The notes: a model not told the origin generated them from the sequence alone. Positions 24,519 through 34,469 are shown, counted from the stretch's first letter. The stretch is DNA of 64,000 nucleotides from Tistrella mobilis KA081020-065 (GCF_000264455.2 NC_017966.1:248001-312000), one strand, 5' to 3'. Translations and numbers: made by a program.

Positions 24519-24715
24519 GAACTCCACCTTCCCTGTCGGTCATCTTCCGCTCCGCAGGTCCGGCCACGCTCTTGGCATATGTTCCCGGGCAAACAGCCCT
24601 CCGGGCATATGGGGGCATGATCGGCGGACCCGCCGCCCGCAGCGCGTCTGCCGCGGGCCGGCGCGATCATAGCGGCTGCGCGCCGCAGCGCAAAATATAC
24701 GGTGTTTGAAAGATC

Positions 24716-25501
24716 TTATGGCCGGCCATAGGCGCCGGACCCGCCGGCCTCGGCCGAGGCCTCCCGCGCTGCGGCGAAGATCAGGGCGCGGTCGGCCTCG
24801 GGCAGTTCGCTGCCGCTGGTCGTGGTCACCACGCAGGCCACCTCGTGCTGGGCATCGAAAACCGGCGCCGCCTGGCCGGTGATCCCTGAGAGCAGATGGC
24901 CGCTGAGTTCATGGCCGAAGCTTTCGCGGATCCGCGCCAGATCGCGGGCAGCCGGCGGCTTGCCGCGAAACGGTGCCGGCTGGAGTTTGCGCGCGACCTC
25001 GATCCGCTCCGGCGGCAGGAAAGCCTGAAAGACCAGGCCGCAGGCGGTGTTGTCCAGCGGCAGCACATCGCCCAGGCCAATGGCGCTGATCGAGAAATAG
25101 GCGCTGCGATACCAGCGCACCACGGTGGGGCCGCGATCGGTCCAGATCGCCACCCCGCCGCTGGCGGCGATGCGCATGGCCAGCGCCTTCATATGCCGCG
25201 CCGCCACCTCCACCGCATCGATCCGGCGCAGCGCGCCGATGCCGATATCCAGCGCCGTGGGCCCCAGATCATAGCGGCCGCTGGCGGCTTCCTGCACCGC
25301 CAGCCCTTCCTTGATCAGGCTTTGCATATAGCGATGGGCGGTGGAGGTGCCGGTGCCGGCGCGCCGGGCCAGATCACTCAGCGCCATCGGCCCCTCGGCA
25401 TCGGCCAGGATGGTGAGAAAGCGCGCCGCGATCGAGACCGACTGGATGGTACCGGATCGCCGCTCCACACCCTTGTCGTCCTCCATCTCCACCCCGCTCA
25501 T
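24716..25501 (-). CDS. IclR-family transcriptional regulator
   Basis: 261 residues from the ATG at 25501, which overlaps the TRAP permease stop as ATGA. The N-terminal winged HTH is LSDLARRAGTGTSTAHRYMQ; the C-terminal GAF-like domain carries RRIDAVEVAARHMKALAMRI and LDNTACGLVFQAFL. It is last in the dctPQM operon, so it probably controls that operon and the divergent VOC/racemase genes through the palindrome at 28526-28537. Confidence 0.9.
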   Translation of the reverse strand: MSGVEMEDDKGVERRSGTIQSVSIAARFLTILADAEGPMALSDLARRAGTGTSTAHRYMQSLIKEGLAVQEAASGRYDLGPTALDIGIGALRRIDAVEVAARHMKALAMRIAASGGVAIWTDRGPTVVRWYRSAYFSISAIGLGDVLPLDNTACGLVFQAFLPPERIEVARKLQPAPFRGKPPAARDLARIRESFGHELSGHLLSGITGQAAPVFDAQHEVACVVTTTSGSELPEADRALIFAAAREASAEAGGSGAYGRP

Positions 25502-26823
25502 CGAAGCACCGAGGGCAGCCAGAGGGAAATACCGGGGAAAGCGAGCAACAGAACCATGACGACCATTTCGGCGAGAAGAAACCACGCGGCGCCGCGCACC
25601 ACGCGGCCGAAGGAGATGCCGGCCGGCATCAGACCATGGGCCGCAAACAAGTTCAATCCGAGCGGCGGCGTGATCAAGCCGATCTCGATATACTTCACCG
25701 CGATCACCCCGAACCAGACCATGTCGAGCCCGCGTGCCTCCACCGCCGGCAGGAAGATCGGCAGCGCCAGCAGCATCACCCCCATCGGGTCCAGCACCGT
25801 GCCCAGTGCCAGCAGCACCACCGACAGCACCAGCAGGAAGGCGATATCGGTGTCGGCGAAGGCCGCCAGATGGCCGGCGACGAATTCCGGGAAGCCGGTC
25901 AGCGCCAGATAGGTGGACAACGTGCTCGCCCCCACCGCCACGATCAGGATCGCGGCCGTGGTCCGGGCGGTGTCGGCAATGGCGGCCCGAAAACCCGCGC
26001 GGTCGAGCGAGCGGCGGATCAGCGCCACGATCAGCGCCGCCAACGCCCCCAGCCCGCCCGCTTCGGTCGGCGTCGCGAAGCCGCCATAAAGCCCGGCGAT
26101 CACCATGGCAGCGATCGCTGCCACCGGCCAGACGCCCAGAACCTCGCGCCAGCCGGGCCGGGGGCCGTCATCCGCGCCGCCGGCGCTGCCGGCGATGGCG
26201 GGGTTCAGCCGCGCGCGCAGGATGATCATCACCGAATAGGCAAGGGCGGTCAGCAGCCCCGGCACCAGGCCGGCGGCGAACATGGTCAGCACCGATTGTT
26301 CGGTCAGGATCGCGAAGATGATGAAGGGGATCGACGGCGGGATCACCGCGGCGATGGTGCCGGCACAGCCGCAGACCCCGGCGATCAGCCCCGGATCGTA
26401 GCCGCGTTTCAGCATCTGTGGCACGGCGATGCGGCCGACCCCCACTGTGGCCGCGAGGCTCGACCCCGATGCCGTGCCGAAAGCCGCGCAGGTGATGTTG
26501 GTGGCAACCGCCAGCCCGCCCGGCACCCGCCGCGTCAGGTGCTGGAACAGCGCGAACAGCACATCGGCCAGCCCGGCGCGGGCGACGATATTGCCCATCA
26601 GCAGGAACATCGGCACGGCCGACAGCTCCCAGCTGGCGGCGAATTCGAGCGGCGCGCGCGACAGCAGGGCAAAGCCCGGCCCGATGCCGATCATCGCCAC
26701 CGTCCCCGCCAGCCCCGCCGTGAACAGGGCGAAGGCGATCGGCACCCGCAGGGCCGCCAGCCCCAGGAACAGCAGCAGGGCCAGGCAGGCCTGGTATTCG
26801 GGGGACAGGGTCTCAGGCGCCAT
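25498..26823 (-). CDS. dctM: TRAP transporter large permease DctM
   Basis: 441 residues with about twelve membrane segments. Characteristic stretches: AVPMFLLMGNIVARAGLADV, AAFGTASGSSLAATVGVG, AGTIAAVIPPSIPFIIFAIL and the C-terminal IGLITPPLGLNLFAAHGL. It is the main Na+- or H+-coupled channel of a TRAP importer. The start overlaps the dctQ stop by 11 bp. Confidence 0.93.
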   Translation of the reverse strand: MAPETLSPEYQACLALLLFLGLAALRVPIAFALFTAGLAGTVAMIGIGPGFALLSRAPLEFAASWELSAVPMFLLMGNIVARAGLADVLFALFQHLTRRVPGGLAVATNITCAAFGTASGSSLAATVGVGRIAVPQMLKRGYDPGLIAGVCGCAGTIAAVIPPSIPFIIFAILTEQSVLTMFAAGLVPGLLTALAYSVMIILRARLNPAIAGSAGGADDGPRPGWREVLGVWPVAAIAAMVIAGLYGGFATPTEAGGLGALAALIVALIRRSLDRAGFRAAIADTARTTAAILIVAVGASTLSTYLALTGFPEFVAGHLAAFADTDIAFLLVLSVVLLALGTVLDPMGVMLLALPIFLPAVEARGLDMVWFGVIAVKYIEIGLITPPLGLNLFAAHGLMPAGISFGRVVRGAAWFLLAEMVVMVLLLAFPGISLWLPSVLR

Positions 26824-27328
26824 GGGGGGCCTCCACCGGCGGGCGGCCGGCTGCGGTGCGGATCAGCTGAACCAGGGCCACCAGCGCGAGCGCGCCGAAA
26901 CCCGCCACCACCGCCCAGCGCCCCGGCCAGACCGGCAGGGAAAAGCCGGTCAGGACCACCCGCTCGCCGCGCAGCGTCGCCACCCAGGCGACATCGAAGG
27001 ACAGCCAGGTGAACAGCCCCGCCACCGCCACCGTCACCAGGGCGGCGGCCAGCCGCTGCAGGTAAAGCGCCCGGCCGCCCAGCCGTTCGGCCAGCACCGC
27101 CACCTCGATCTGCCGGCCGGTGGCCTGAAGCCCCGCGAGCGGCAGGAAGACCGCCATCACCATATAGATCCGGGCCACCGCCTCGGGCATGCCTTCGGGT
27201 GTGCCGCCGCCGATCAGGCGGATGATCAGATCCAGCGCCATATGGGCGAACATGGCGAGCACCGCCAGTTCGCCCAGCGCACCGGTGGCCGCGGCCGCAA
27301 GCGCCGCCACCCGGTCGAGGATGCGCAT
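26813..27328 (-). CDS. dctQ: TRAP transporter small permease DctQ
   Basis: 171 residues from the ATG at 27328, which shares one base with the dctP stop (TGATG). Four membrane segments are predicted. The pattern AMFAHMALDLIIRLIGGGTP and the following amphipathic stretch fit DctQ. It stabilises DctM in the inner membrane. Confidence 0.88.
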   Translation of the reverse strand: MRILDRVAALAAAATGALGELAVLAMFAHMALDLIIRLIGGGTPEGMPEAVARIYMVMAVFLPLAGLQATGRQIEVAVLAERLGGRALYLQRLAAALVTVAVAGLFTWLSFDVAWVATLRGERVVLTGFSLPVWPGRWAVVAGFGALALVALVQLIRTAAGRPPVEAPHGA

Positions 27329-28464
27329 CAGCCGGGGCACGCTGCCAGGCTTTCCGGGAAGACGGTCTCGGTCAGCAGCCGGGTCATCTCGGCCGGGTCG
27401 GCCTTGATCTTCGGCAGGTAGTCCTCGTGCCATTTGCGGTAGATCCCGGCGATCCGCTCTGCGAAGGCGTCGGGTTCCGCGATGCCGCGCGCGGCCGCAC
27501 GGGCCGCCAGCGCCTTGATCTCGCCCGCCTGATAGGCGGGCCAGGCCGCCTGCATCGCCGCGTCGCCGCCCGAGAAGGTCGCAACCGCTTCAAGCTTCGG
27601 GCGCACCATGGCATCGGCGTCGATATAGGCCTTCTGCACATAGGGCAGGGCGGATGCGGCGGCATGGGCCAGGATCGCCTTGCGGTCGGCCTCGCCGATC
27701 CGGCACCAGGCGTCCAGGCTGACCGAGACCGGCACCGCGCCACCGACGATGCCCTGGGGCATGTCGATCACGCCCCTGACGACATCGGTCAGGCCATAAC
27801 TCTGCGCCCAGCTGAGCGGCACCAGCGCGCAATCGGTCTTGGCCGTCTGCAGCGAGATCAGCAGATCGGTGATCGAGGTGGTGACCGGGATCATGCCCAG
27901 CGCCTCGGCCCAGCGCGCCTCGGGGCTGCCGATCACGCTGACCCGGCGGCCCTGAAGATCGGCCTTGCCCGCAACCGGGCTGGTGCACTGCATCGCCATC
28001 GGTGCGGTCGCATTCAGGAACAGCGGGATCTGGCCCTCGCGGCGCATCTCGTCCAGGCAGTCGGGGCAGCCCTGAAAAAAGGCTTCGTTGATCGCGCCCA
28101 TCGCCGCCACCGGGTCGACGCCGAAACCGGTCAGTTCCGACATCACCGAGGCATGGGGCAGGTCGGACGGGTAGAAGGCCAGTACCACGAAGCCCGCATT
28201 CACCACGCCGTCGCGGATCGAGGACAGCACCGTCGGCATCTTCACCACCGTGCCGCCGAACAGGCCGCGGAATGTGACCCGGCCTTCGGTCACGGTCTCG
28301 ATGCCCTTCAGGAAGGGCACCACGCCCTCGCGATTGAACAGCGCCTGTTCCGGCACCGGCGACCCATAGGTCAGCGTCGCCGCCTCCGCCGCCGTGCCGG
28401 CGGTCGCCGCCAGGCAGATCGCCGCCGCGGCAAGCCCGCGGCGCAGTGTCGTCAATCTGGTCAT
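27328..28464 (-). CDS. dctP: TRAP transporter periplasmic binding protein DctP
   Basis: 378 residues from the ATG at 28464, with a Sec signal peptide (LRRGLAAAAICLAATAGTAA, then EA). The mature start (TLTYGSPVPEQALFN) and VTFRGLFGGTVVKMPTVLSS match DctP-type proteins. An unusual Cys pair occurs in FQGCPDCLDEM. It captures an organic acid for DctQM; the ligand is unknown. First gene of dctPQM-iclR. Confidence 0.9.
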   Translation of the reverse strand: MTRLTTLRRGLAAAAICLAATAGTAAEAATLTYGSPVPEQALFNREGVVPFLKGIETVTEGRVTFRGLFGGTVVKMPTVLSSIRDGVVNAGFVVLAFYPSDLPHASVMSELTGFGVDPVAAMGAINEAFFQGCPDCLDEMRREGQIPLFLNATAPMAMQCTSPVAGKADLQGRRVSVIGSPEARWAEALGMIPVTTSITDLLISLQTAKTDCALVPLSWAQSYGLTDVVRGVIDMPQGIVGGAVPVSVSLDAWCRIGEADRKAILAHAAASALPYVQKAYIDADAMVRPKLEAVATFSGGDAAMQAAWPAYQAGEIKALAARAAARGIAEPDAFAERIAGIYRKWHEDYLPKIKADPAEMTRLLTETVFPESLAACPG

Positions 28465-28525
28465 GGGTCCTGTCCCCCGGTCTGTCGTCTCCCGCTCCGC
28501 GACCGGCCTTGCTGTCCTGTATCGC

Positions 28526-28537
28526 GGAATATATTCT
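28526..28537. promoter_or_regulatory. Candidate IclR-type operator between dctP and VOC genes
   Basis: GGAATATATTCT contains a perfect 10-bp palindrome (GAATATATTC), followed 6 bp later by a TGGAA half-site. It lies in the 116-bp divergent promoter region. IclR-family sites often carry GGAA/TTCC arms. Confidence 0.45.
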
Positions 28538-28580
28538 GGATCGTGGAACACGCTCCGCCATCTGTCAAGGACGCCCGCAT

Positions 28581-29462
28581 ATGCGTAAGGAATTGATCGG
28601 TCTCGATCATCTGATGATTTCAACCCCGGATCTGCCGGCGATCCGCGCCTGCTATCAGCGGCTGGGTTTCTCGGTGACGCCCTGGCGGACCAACGAGCCG
28701 ATGGGCGGCGGCAGAACCGGCGGCCGCGGCGGCAACCATCTGGTGCTGTTCCGCCCCACCGATGACCGCATGACCAATTTCCTGGAATTCGCCTATGCCG
28801 ACCCGGCCCATGCCGTGCCCTATATGCGCGACCTGCTGGGCCGCAGGCCGGCGCTGGCGATGATCGTCCACGCCGCGACCGATCTCCGCGCCCTGGATGC
28901 GGGCTGGCAGGCGGCAGGCTTTCCGCCCTGCATGTATTACGAACTCGACACCGACTATCGCGACCCCGAGGACGGCACGGTCGACCGGATCCATTTCCGG
29001 GTGCTGGTGCCCGATGCGCCGCGCGGCCCGCTCGCCTTCAATGCCTGCGAGGTGATGGACCGCAGCCATTATCTGCGCCCGGCCTGGATCACCCATCCGA
29101 ACAGCGCCGAATACTGGGCGGCGGCGACGGTGGTGACCGATGATCCGGCGGCGATGCGCAATCATCTGGCAGCGATTTACGGCATCGATCCGGCCGGGCA
29201 GGGGCCGGTCTCGGTGACCCTGGGCGATCAGACCCTGACGGCGATCGATGCCGCAGGCTTCGCCGCCGCCTGGGGCGATGCCGCGCGTCGCGCCGATGGC
29301 AGCGCCGCCGAACTGGCAGTAGAGGTGCGCATCGCCTCGGCCGATACCGCCCGCGCGGTGCTTGCCCGCAATGGCGTGCGCTTCCGGGACGAGGGCAGCC
29401 GGCTGGTCGTGCCCGCGGCCGAAGCCGGCGGCATCGTGCTGGTGCTGGCCGAGGCCGCCTGA
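28581..29462 (+). CDS. VOC-superfamily glyoxalase-like protein
   Basis: 293 residues from the ATG at 28581. The N-terminal glyoxalase-like motif is LIGLDHLMISTPDLPAIRAC, and GGNHLVLF and FLEF continue the metal-site pattern. The length suits two fused VOC modules, the second weaker (WAAATVVTDDPAAMRNHLAA). It probably acts on the substrate brought in by the divergent TRAP system. The reaction is unknown. Confidence 0.85.
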   Translation: MRKELIGLDHLMISTPDLPAIRACYQRLGFSVTPWRTNEPMGGGRTGGRGGNHLVLFRPTDDRMTNFLEFAYADPAHAVPYMRDLLGRRPALAMIVHAATDLRALDAGWQAAGFPPCMYYELDTDYRDPEDGTVDRIHFRVLVPDAPRGPLAFNACEVMDRSHYLRPAWITHPNSAEYWAAATVVTDDPAAMRNHLAAIYGIDPAGQGPVSVTLGDQTLTAIDAAGFAAAWGDAARRADGSAAELAVEVRIASADTARAVLARNGVRFRDEGSRLVVPAAEAGGIVLVLAEAA

Positions 29463-29465
29463 GCC

Positions 29466-30194
29466 ATGCGCGCCCCCCAAACCCACGAAACCCTCCCCAT
29501 GGCTGGCGCCATCGGCCTGATCGGCGGCACCGGCTGGCCCTCCACCGCGCTTTATTACGAGCGTCTGAACCGTCTGGCAGAGCCGGGCACCGTGCCGGTG
29601 CTGATCGCCAGCCTGTCCTTCGCGCCCGTCCTGGCCGATGCCGAACGCGGCCGCTTCGATCTGGTCACCGCCGCCTTCGTGGCGGCGGGGCAGGGGCTTG
29701 CCGCGGCCGGGGCCGGTGTGATCGGCCTTTGTGCCGCCACCGCGCATCTGGCCTTCGATGCGGTCGCCGCTGCCGTGCCCGTGCCCTGCCTGCACATCGC
29801 AGAGCCCTTCCGGCACCCGGCCGGTCTCTTGCCCAACGGTCTCTTGTCCAAAGGGGCCGCGGTCGGCGTGCTCGGCACGGCACAGACCCTTGAAGCGGGT
29901 GTATTTACGGGCCCCCTCGCCGCGGCCGGCCACAGGGTGGTGACACCCGGTGCCGGGCTGGCGGCGGGGCTCGACCGGGCGATCAAGACCGGCATTTCCT
30001 CCGGGCGTCCGACCCCGGCGGATATCGCCGCGGTTCAGGCCGCCCTCGACGATCTGGTTGCGGGTGGGGCCGATGCCGTCGTGCTCGGCTGCACCGAATT
30101 GCCGCTGATCCGCGACCGGCTGCGGCCGGCCGTGCCGCTGATCGATGCGGTGGCGGCCCATTGTCAGGCCCTGCTGTCGTGGTCGCGCGGCTGA
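29466..30194 (+). CDS. Aspartate/glutamate racemase-family protein
   Basis: 242 residues. It has both expected cysteines: IGLCAATAH (near 85) in place of the usual CNTAH, and LGCTELPLI (near 205). IGLIGGTGWPSTALYYERLN at the N-terminus is typical of aspartate racemase-like proteins. It starts 3 bp after the VOC stop, so the two are co-transcribed. Racemase, hydantoin racemase or maleate isomerase activity is possible. Confidence 0.85.
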   Translation: MRAPQTHETLPMAGAIGLIGGTGWPSTALYYERLNRLAEPGTVPVLIASLSFAPVLADAERGRFDLVTAAFVAAGQGLAAAGAGVIGLCAATAHLAFDAVAAAVPVPCLHIAEPFRHPAGLLPNGLLSKGAAVGVLGTAQTLEAGVFTGPLAAAGHRVVTPGAGLAAGLDRAIKTGISSGRPTPADIAAVQAALDDLVAGGADAVVLGCTELPLIRDRLRPAVPLIDAVAAHCQALLSWSRG

Positions 30195-30768
30195 GTGCTG
30201 CCGCCTGTGCCAAAAAAAACCGCGCCGCGGGAGACAAGAACCCGGCAGGCGCGGTGAAGGATCGCACAGGGAAAGTGCGGGCAAGGAGACGACCATGACG
30301 AGCCGAAGGTCCGATGACCCGGTCCGTCCCGATGTCCAGATCACATTACCGCTGCACTGCTTAACGAGGCGTGAACTCCCGCAGGATTTTCGCGGGCCCC
30401 GACAGAAATCTGCATGATGTGTCGCAGATCGGCGCTCCGCGACGTGCAACGGGTCTGTGTCCTTTTCGGGGCGCGCGTCAGGGTCTTGCGGGTTCTTCTT
30501 GCCTGTCTTTCGCGTGCAACAGCAGGTCCCGGGGGGTGATATCCCTCCCGCGGGTGAAAAACATTGCCGGAAGATGTCCACCGGGTGTCAGCGCCGGGGC
30601 CTTGGCGGGCCCCGGCTGCCGGCCTCCGATCCGTGGCCAGGGTGACCACAAAACGCCACCTGGACCTTCGCCCCCATCAACCCATATCATTTCAACGACG
30701 CGGCGCACGGAACAGACACCGCAGCCGCCGGAGTGTCATCGGTCAACACAGCCGACGGGGGATGCATC
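30195..30768. other. Intergenic stretch between racemase and OsmC genes
   Basis: 574 bp. It holds the hairpin at 30212-30255 and GC-rich segments with small self-complementary pieces. Open frames on both strands are short, lack ribosome sites and have no recognisable motif. It probably contains the OsmC promoter. Confidence 0.5.
30212..30255 (-). terminator. Hairpin with minus-strand T run
   Basis: ACCGCGCC (30219-30226) pairs with GGCGCGGT (30248-30255), with an inner CGGG/CCCG stem. Eight A residues on the plus strand (30212-30219) give a T run on the minus strand. It therefore terminates minus-strand transcription, although it sits just after a plus-strand gene. Confidence 0.55.
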
Positions 30769-31194
30769 ATGTCGCATGTCACCGCAAGTATCGGAAATCT
30801 TCCCTACGCCGTCTCGATTTCGACCGGAAACCATCGCCTGGCGTCCGACGAGCCCGTGGTCATGGGCGGGGGCGATCATGGCCCCACACCACACGATCTT
30901 CTGTTGTCGAGCCTTGCATCCTGCACGCTGATCACGCTCAAAATGTATGCGCATCACAAGCACTGGCCGCTGCTGGCGCTCGACGTGGAGTTGAGCTTCA
31001 TCCGCGATGAAGCCGCAGAAGATGCAGTGACGGTGGAGCGGGTGATCACGCTGCACGGGCCGCTTTCCGATGCCGCCCGCGACGAACTCGCCGATCTGGC
31101 CGAACGCACGCCGGTCACGCTTCGTCTGAAGCCGGGTCTGCCGATCAACACCATCTTCCGTCAGGCGGCGGTGCCGGTGATGGCGGAGGCCTGA
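30769..31194 (+). CDS. OsmC-family protein with one catalytic cysteine replaced
   Basis: 141 residues. PTPHDLLLSSLASCTLITLK carries the first peroxidatic Cys (C52). The second position, normally in 'RCPV', reads AERTPVTLRLK, with Thr114 in place of Cys. OsmC/Ohr proteins reduce organic hydroperoxides through two cysteines; this one may use one or have another role. GGGGGAT precedes the ATG. Confidence 0.88.
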   Translation: MSHVTASIGNLPYAVSISTGNHRLASDEPVVMGGGDHGPTPHDLLLSSLASCTLITLKMYAHHKHWPLLALDVELSFIRDEAAEDAVTVERVITLHGPLSDAARDELADLAERTPVTLRLKPGLPINTIFRQAAVPVMAEA

Positions 31195-31227
31195 GCGAGC
31201 CTCCGTCATCCTTCGCGGCCGGCGGCC

Positions 31228-32931
31228 TCAGGCCGCCGCCACCGCCCTCAGGAAGCCGTCCACCGTGCCGCGCAGCCGGGTGGAGCGTTCCGCAAGCGTG
31301 CGCGCCGTGCTCAACACCTGCGCCGAGCCCGACGCGGTGGCTTCCGCCGCGATGGTCACCCCGCCGATCGTGTCGGTCACGTCCTGGGTGCCGCGGGCGG
31401 CCTGGTCGGCATTTCGGCCGATTTCGGCGGTCGCGGCCGACTGCTGCTGCACCGCGGCGGACACGGCACTCGACATGCCCTGCACCCGGTGCACCACTTC
31501 GGCCATCCGGCCCACGGCATCCAGCGCCGCGCCGATGCTGCCATGCATATGCTCCACCCGTCCGCGGATGTCGCCGGTGGCCCGTGCGGTCTGGGTCGCC
31601 AGGCCCTTCACTTCCGATGCCACCACGGCAAAGCCCTTGCCAGCCTCTCCGGCGCGCGCCGCCTCGATGGTTGCGTTCAGCGCCAGCAGATTGGTGTGGT
31701 TGGCGATCTCTTCGATCAGCGCAATCACCGCGGCGATATCGTTGCCGGCGCGGTCCAGCTCGCCACCCAGCACCTTCACGCGCTCGACCTCGTCGCTGGC
31801 ATCGCTTGCAACGCCACGGGCGGTCTCCATCTGCCGGGCCACTTCCGAAACGGTCGCGGTCAGCTCTTCGGTCGCCGCCGCCACTGCCTGAACATTGGCC
31901 GAGGCCTGCCCGGCCGAACTGCCCACGGTCGAGGCCTGGCGCGAGGTCTCTTCCGAGCTTGACGACAGCAGCTGGGCGGTCGCTTCCAGCTCCACGGCCG
32001 AACTGCTCATCACCGCCAGCATCTCGGCCACTTCATGGTCGAAATCGCGGATCAGCTGTGCCACCTCGGCGGCGCGGCGCTCGCGGGCCGTCACCTGAGC
32101 GGCTTCCGCTTCCAGCAGCCGGCGGCGTTCCTGCGCATTGTTGCGGAAGACCAGCATGGCGCGGGCCACGTCGCCGATTTCGTCGCGGCGATCGGTGCCC
32201 TGAACCTCGGCATCCAGATCGTCGGCCGCCAGCCCGTTCAGCCGCCGCACGGTGCGCTGCAAGGGGCGCGCGATGGTGGCGATGGCGATCAGCAAGCCGG
32301 CGATCAGGCCGGCCAGGGTACCGACGATCGCGGTGACCACGATTTCCATTTCGGTCTCGTGGCCCAGCATGCGGGCATCTTCGGCAACCGCATGCGCCCG
32401 GGCCTCGATATCCTCGACCAGATGCGCCACCTCGTCAGACAGGGCGTGGGTGGTGGCACGACCCCGCTCCACCTCCTCCACCACGGCCCGCTGGGCGGCG
32501 TCGATCTCGCGGCCCTCGTGGCGGCGCGCCACCTCCAGGGCGTGATGGACCTCGCCGACATAAGTCTCGAAATGCTGTTCGATCAGCGCAATGCGCGGCA
32601 GGTCGCCTGCTTCGGCATGATGGGTCATATCCTCCAGCAACTCGCGGAAGCGCAGCACGCTCTCCTCGATCTCGGCGGTTGCTGCGGGCAATTCGCGCGG
32701 ATCGGCCGCCAGCCGGTATTCGGCGTGGCGGATATCGCTGATCGCCTTGGTCGCCAGCGTGCCGTCCAGCACCTCCATCCCGGCCTCTTCAACCCGGGTG
32801 GTGGCATCGATGCACACCACCAGGCCGCGATAAGACACCACCGATATCGCCGCGGTCACCGCCGACATCAGGATAACGATCGATGCCACCTTGTGGGTCA
32901 TCTTCAGGTTGGAGACAAATCTGTTCAGCAT
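31228..32931 (-). CDS. Methyl-accepting chemotaxis protein
   Basis: 567 residues. TM1 (about 15-33) and TM2 (about 197-220) flank a helical periplasmic sensor. A HAMP domain follows ([20 protein letters not shown]). The signalling tip [20 protein letters not shown] and [18 protein letters not shown] are intact, so it should couple to CheA/CheW. The C-terminus lacks a CheR-binding pentapeptide. It stands alone, convergent with the OsmC gene; the stimulus is unknown. Confidence 0.93.
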   Translation of the reverse strand: MLNRFVSNLKMTHKVASIVILMSAVTAAISVVSYRGLVVCIDATTRVEEAGMEVLDGTLATKAISDIRHAEYRLAADPRELPAATAEIEESVLRFRELLEDMTHHAEAGDLPRIALIEQHFETYVGEVHHALEVARRHEGREIDAAQRAVVEEVERGRATTHALSDEVAHLVEDIEARAHAVAEDARMLGHETEMEIVVTAIVGTLAGLIAGLLIAIATIARPLQRTVRRLNGLAADDLDAEVQGTDRRDEIGDVARAMLVFRNNAQERRRLLEAEAAQVTARERRAAEVAQLIRDFDHEVAEMLAVMSSSAVELEATAQLLSSSSEETSRQASTVGSSAGQASANVQAVAAATEELTATVSEVARQMETARGVASDASDEVERVKVLGGELDRAGNDIAAVIALIEEIANHTNLLALNATIEAARAGEAGKGFAVVASEVKGLATQTARATGDIRGRVEHMHGSIGAALDAVGRMAEVVHRVQGMSSAVSAAVQQQSAATAEIGRNADQAARGTQDVTDTIGGVTIAAEATASGSAQVLSTARTLAERSTRLRGTVDGFLRAVAAA

Positions 32932-33078
32932 GGCAGGCGCCGCCGTCTTTTTGTGGGAAGCTGACGGCAGTATCCCTGTTTCCCTTTAAACAAATGTAAA
33001 AAGCGCCGTGCGAAATATTTGCGGCACCCCGCTCCTTATACCAATCATCATGGATGATACATGGCCAGTACAGCCTGT

Positions 33079-33540
33079 TCAGCCGCGAATCAGTCGCATG
33101 ATCACCCGGTCGAGGGTCTGCAGAAAATTGGACCGGTCGCGCTGGGTCATCGGCTTCGGGCCCTTCAGCCCGCCCTGATCGGCGCCGGCGCGCAGATCGG
33201 CCATCAGCGCCCGCATCGCCAGCGCCTGGCCGATATTGGCCCGGCTGAATTCTCGGCCATCGGGGGCGATCACGGCCGCCCCGGCTTCCAGGCAGCGGGC
33301 GGCGAGCTGGATGTCGGCGGTGATCACCACATCGCCGGGCGTGACATCGGCGACGATCCGGTCATCCGCGGCATCGAAGCCGTCGCCGACGGTCACCAGC
33401 TCAACCCTCGGGTCCTGCGGCACGTTCAGCCAGGCATTGGCCACCACGCGCACCTTCAGCGACAGGCGCTGCGCCACCTTGTAGGTTTCGGCCTTCACCG
33501 GGCAGGCATCGGCATCGATATGGATCACGGGTGGGGTCAT
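33079..33540 (-). CDS. yaiI: YaiI/YqxD (DUF188) family protein
   Basis: 153 residues. The family start IHIDADACPVKAETYKVAQR is unmistakable, followed by DGFDAADDRIV, VITADIQLA and a C-terminal FLQTLDRVI. The family has a PIN-like fold, but its function is not established. The start overlaps the CitE-like gene stop by 4 bp. Confidence 0.93.
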   Translation of the reverse strand: MTPPVIHIDADACPVKAETYKVAQRLSLKVRVVANAWLNVPQDPRVELVTVGDGFDAADDRIVADVTPGDVVITADIQLAARCLEAGAAVIAPDGREFSRANIGQALAMRALMADLRAGADQGGLKGPKPMTQRDRSNFLQTLDRVIMRLIRG

Positions 33541-34469
33541 GGGGCGGCAGTCTGCCCTGATCCGGCCTCGGATGCCAGCGCCGCGGCGCGGGCCAGCAGC
33601 CGTTTCGCATTGCCATAGCGGGGCAGCTCCACCTCGATCCCGTCCAGCATCACGCGGGCGGCACCCTCAGCCCGTGCCGCCTCGAAGGCCGCAACCAGCC
33701 GCTCGGCCTCAGCCACCTCGTGCACGGCCGGGGTCAGCGCGGCATTGATCACCGCCGCATGGGCGGGGTCGACCAGGCTTTTGGCGACATAGCCCAGCCG
33801 CCTTGCGCGCAATGCATCCGCCCCGGCGCCTGCGTCATCGCGCCAGGTATAGGGGCAGTCGACGGCGATCACGCCCGCCGCCACGCAATCGACCAGAAAC
33901 CGGCCGCGGGCATGGTCCAGCTCGGCCGCATCGGGCCCGCGTATGGCCCCCAGATCGGCGGCGAGGTCTTCCGATGCCATCAGGCAGCCGGCGACGCGCG
34001 GGCTGGCGGTCGCGATCTCGAAGGTCAGGCGCAGCGCGCGGGCACTTTCGATATTGGGTAGCAAAGCGGTGGAACCCGGCGGAATGTCATATGCCGCTTC
34101 CAGCGCCGCCACCGCATCGGCAAGCCGGATCACGTCCTCAGGGCCGCTCACCTTGGGCAGGGCCACGATCTCAGGCCGGCCGCGCATCACGGCCTTGAGG
34201 TCGGCCATGCCGTCGCCATCGAGCGGATTGACCCTGACCGCCACCCGCTTGCCCGCCGCCCGCCAGCGCTCATAGGCCGCAGGCGCCAGCGCCCGAGCCT
34301 CGGGGCGGCGGGCAGGGGGCGTGAAATCCTCCAGCTCGTGGATCAGCAGATCGGCGGGGCAGGCCGCCGCGTCCGCGATCGCGGCCTCCGAGGCGCCTTC
34401 CACGAACAGCCAGCTGCGGCAGAGGCGGAAGCGGTCGGGCGCCGAAGTCGTGTCGGCGGCAGCGCTCAT
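33537..34469 (-). CDS. HpcH/HpaI aldolase / CitE-like lyase
   Basis: 310 residues, TIM-barrel family. Motifs: RSWLFVEGASE at the start, VRVNPLDG, LPKVSGPEDV, LLPNIESARAL and LMASEDLAADLGA, with Glu and Asp metal ligands as in CitE. It probably cleaves or hydrolyses a malyl- or citramalyl-CoA-type thioester. It overlaps the IclR gene upstream by 4 bp, so the three genes form one operon. Confidence 0.88.
   Translation of the reverse strand: MSAAADTTSAPDRFRLCRSWLFVEGASEAAIADAAACPADLLIHELEDFTPPARRPEARALAPAAYERWRAAGKRVAVRVNPLDGDGMADLKAVMRGRPEIVALPKVSGPEDVIRLADAVAALEAAYDIPPGSTALLPNIESARALRLTFEIATASPRVAGCLMASEDLAADLGAIRGPDAAELDHARGRFLVDCVAAGVIAVDCPYTWRDDAGAGADALRARRLGYVAKSLVDPAHAAVINAALTPAVHEVAEAERLVAAFEAARAEGAARVMLDGIEVELPRYGNAKRLLARAAALASEAGSGQTAAP

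Noticed and set aside
28620-30581. Minus-strand open frame of about 650 codons
   Set aside because: It is opposite the VOC and racemase genes and has the His/Gly/Gln-rich composition of antisense frames.
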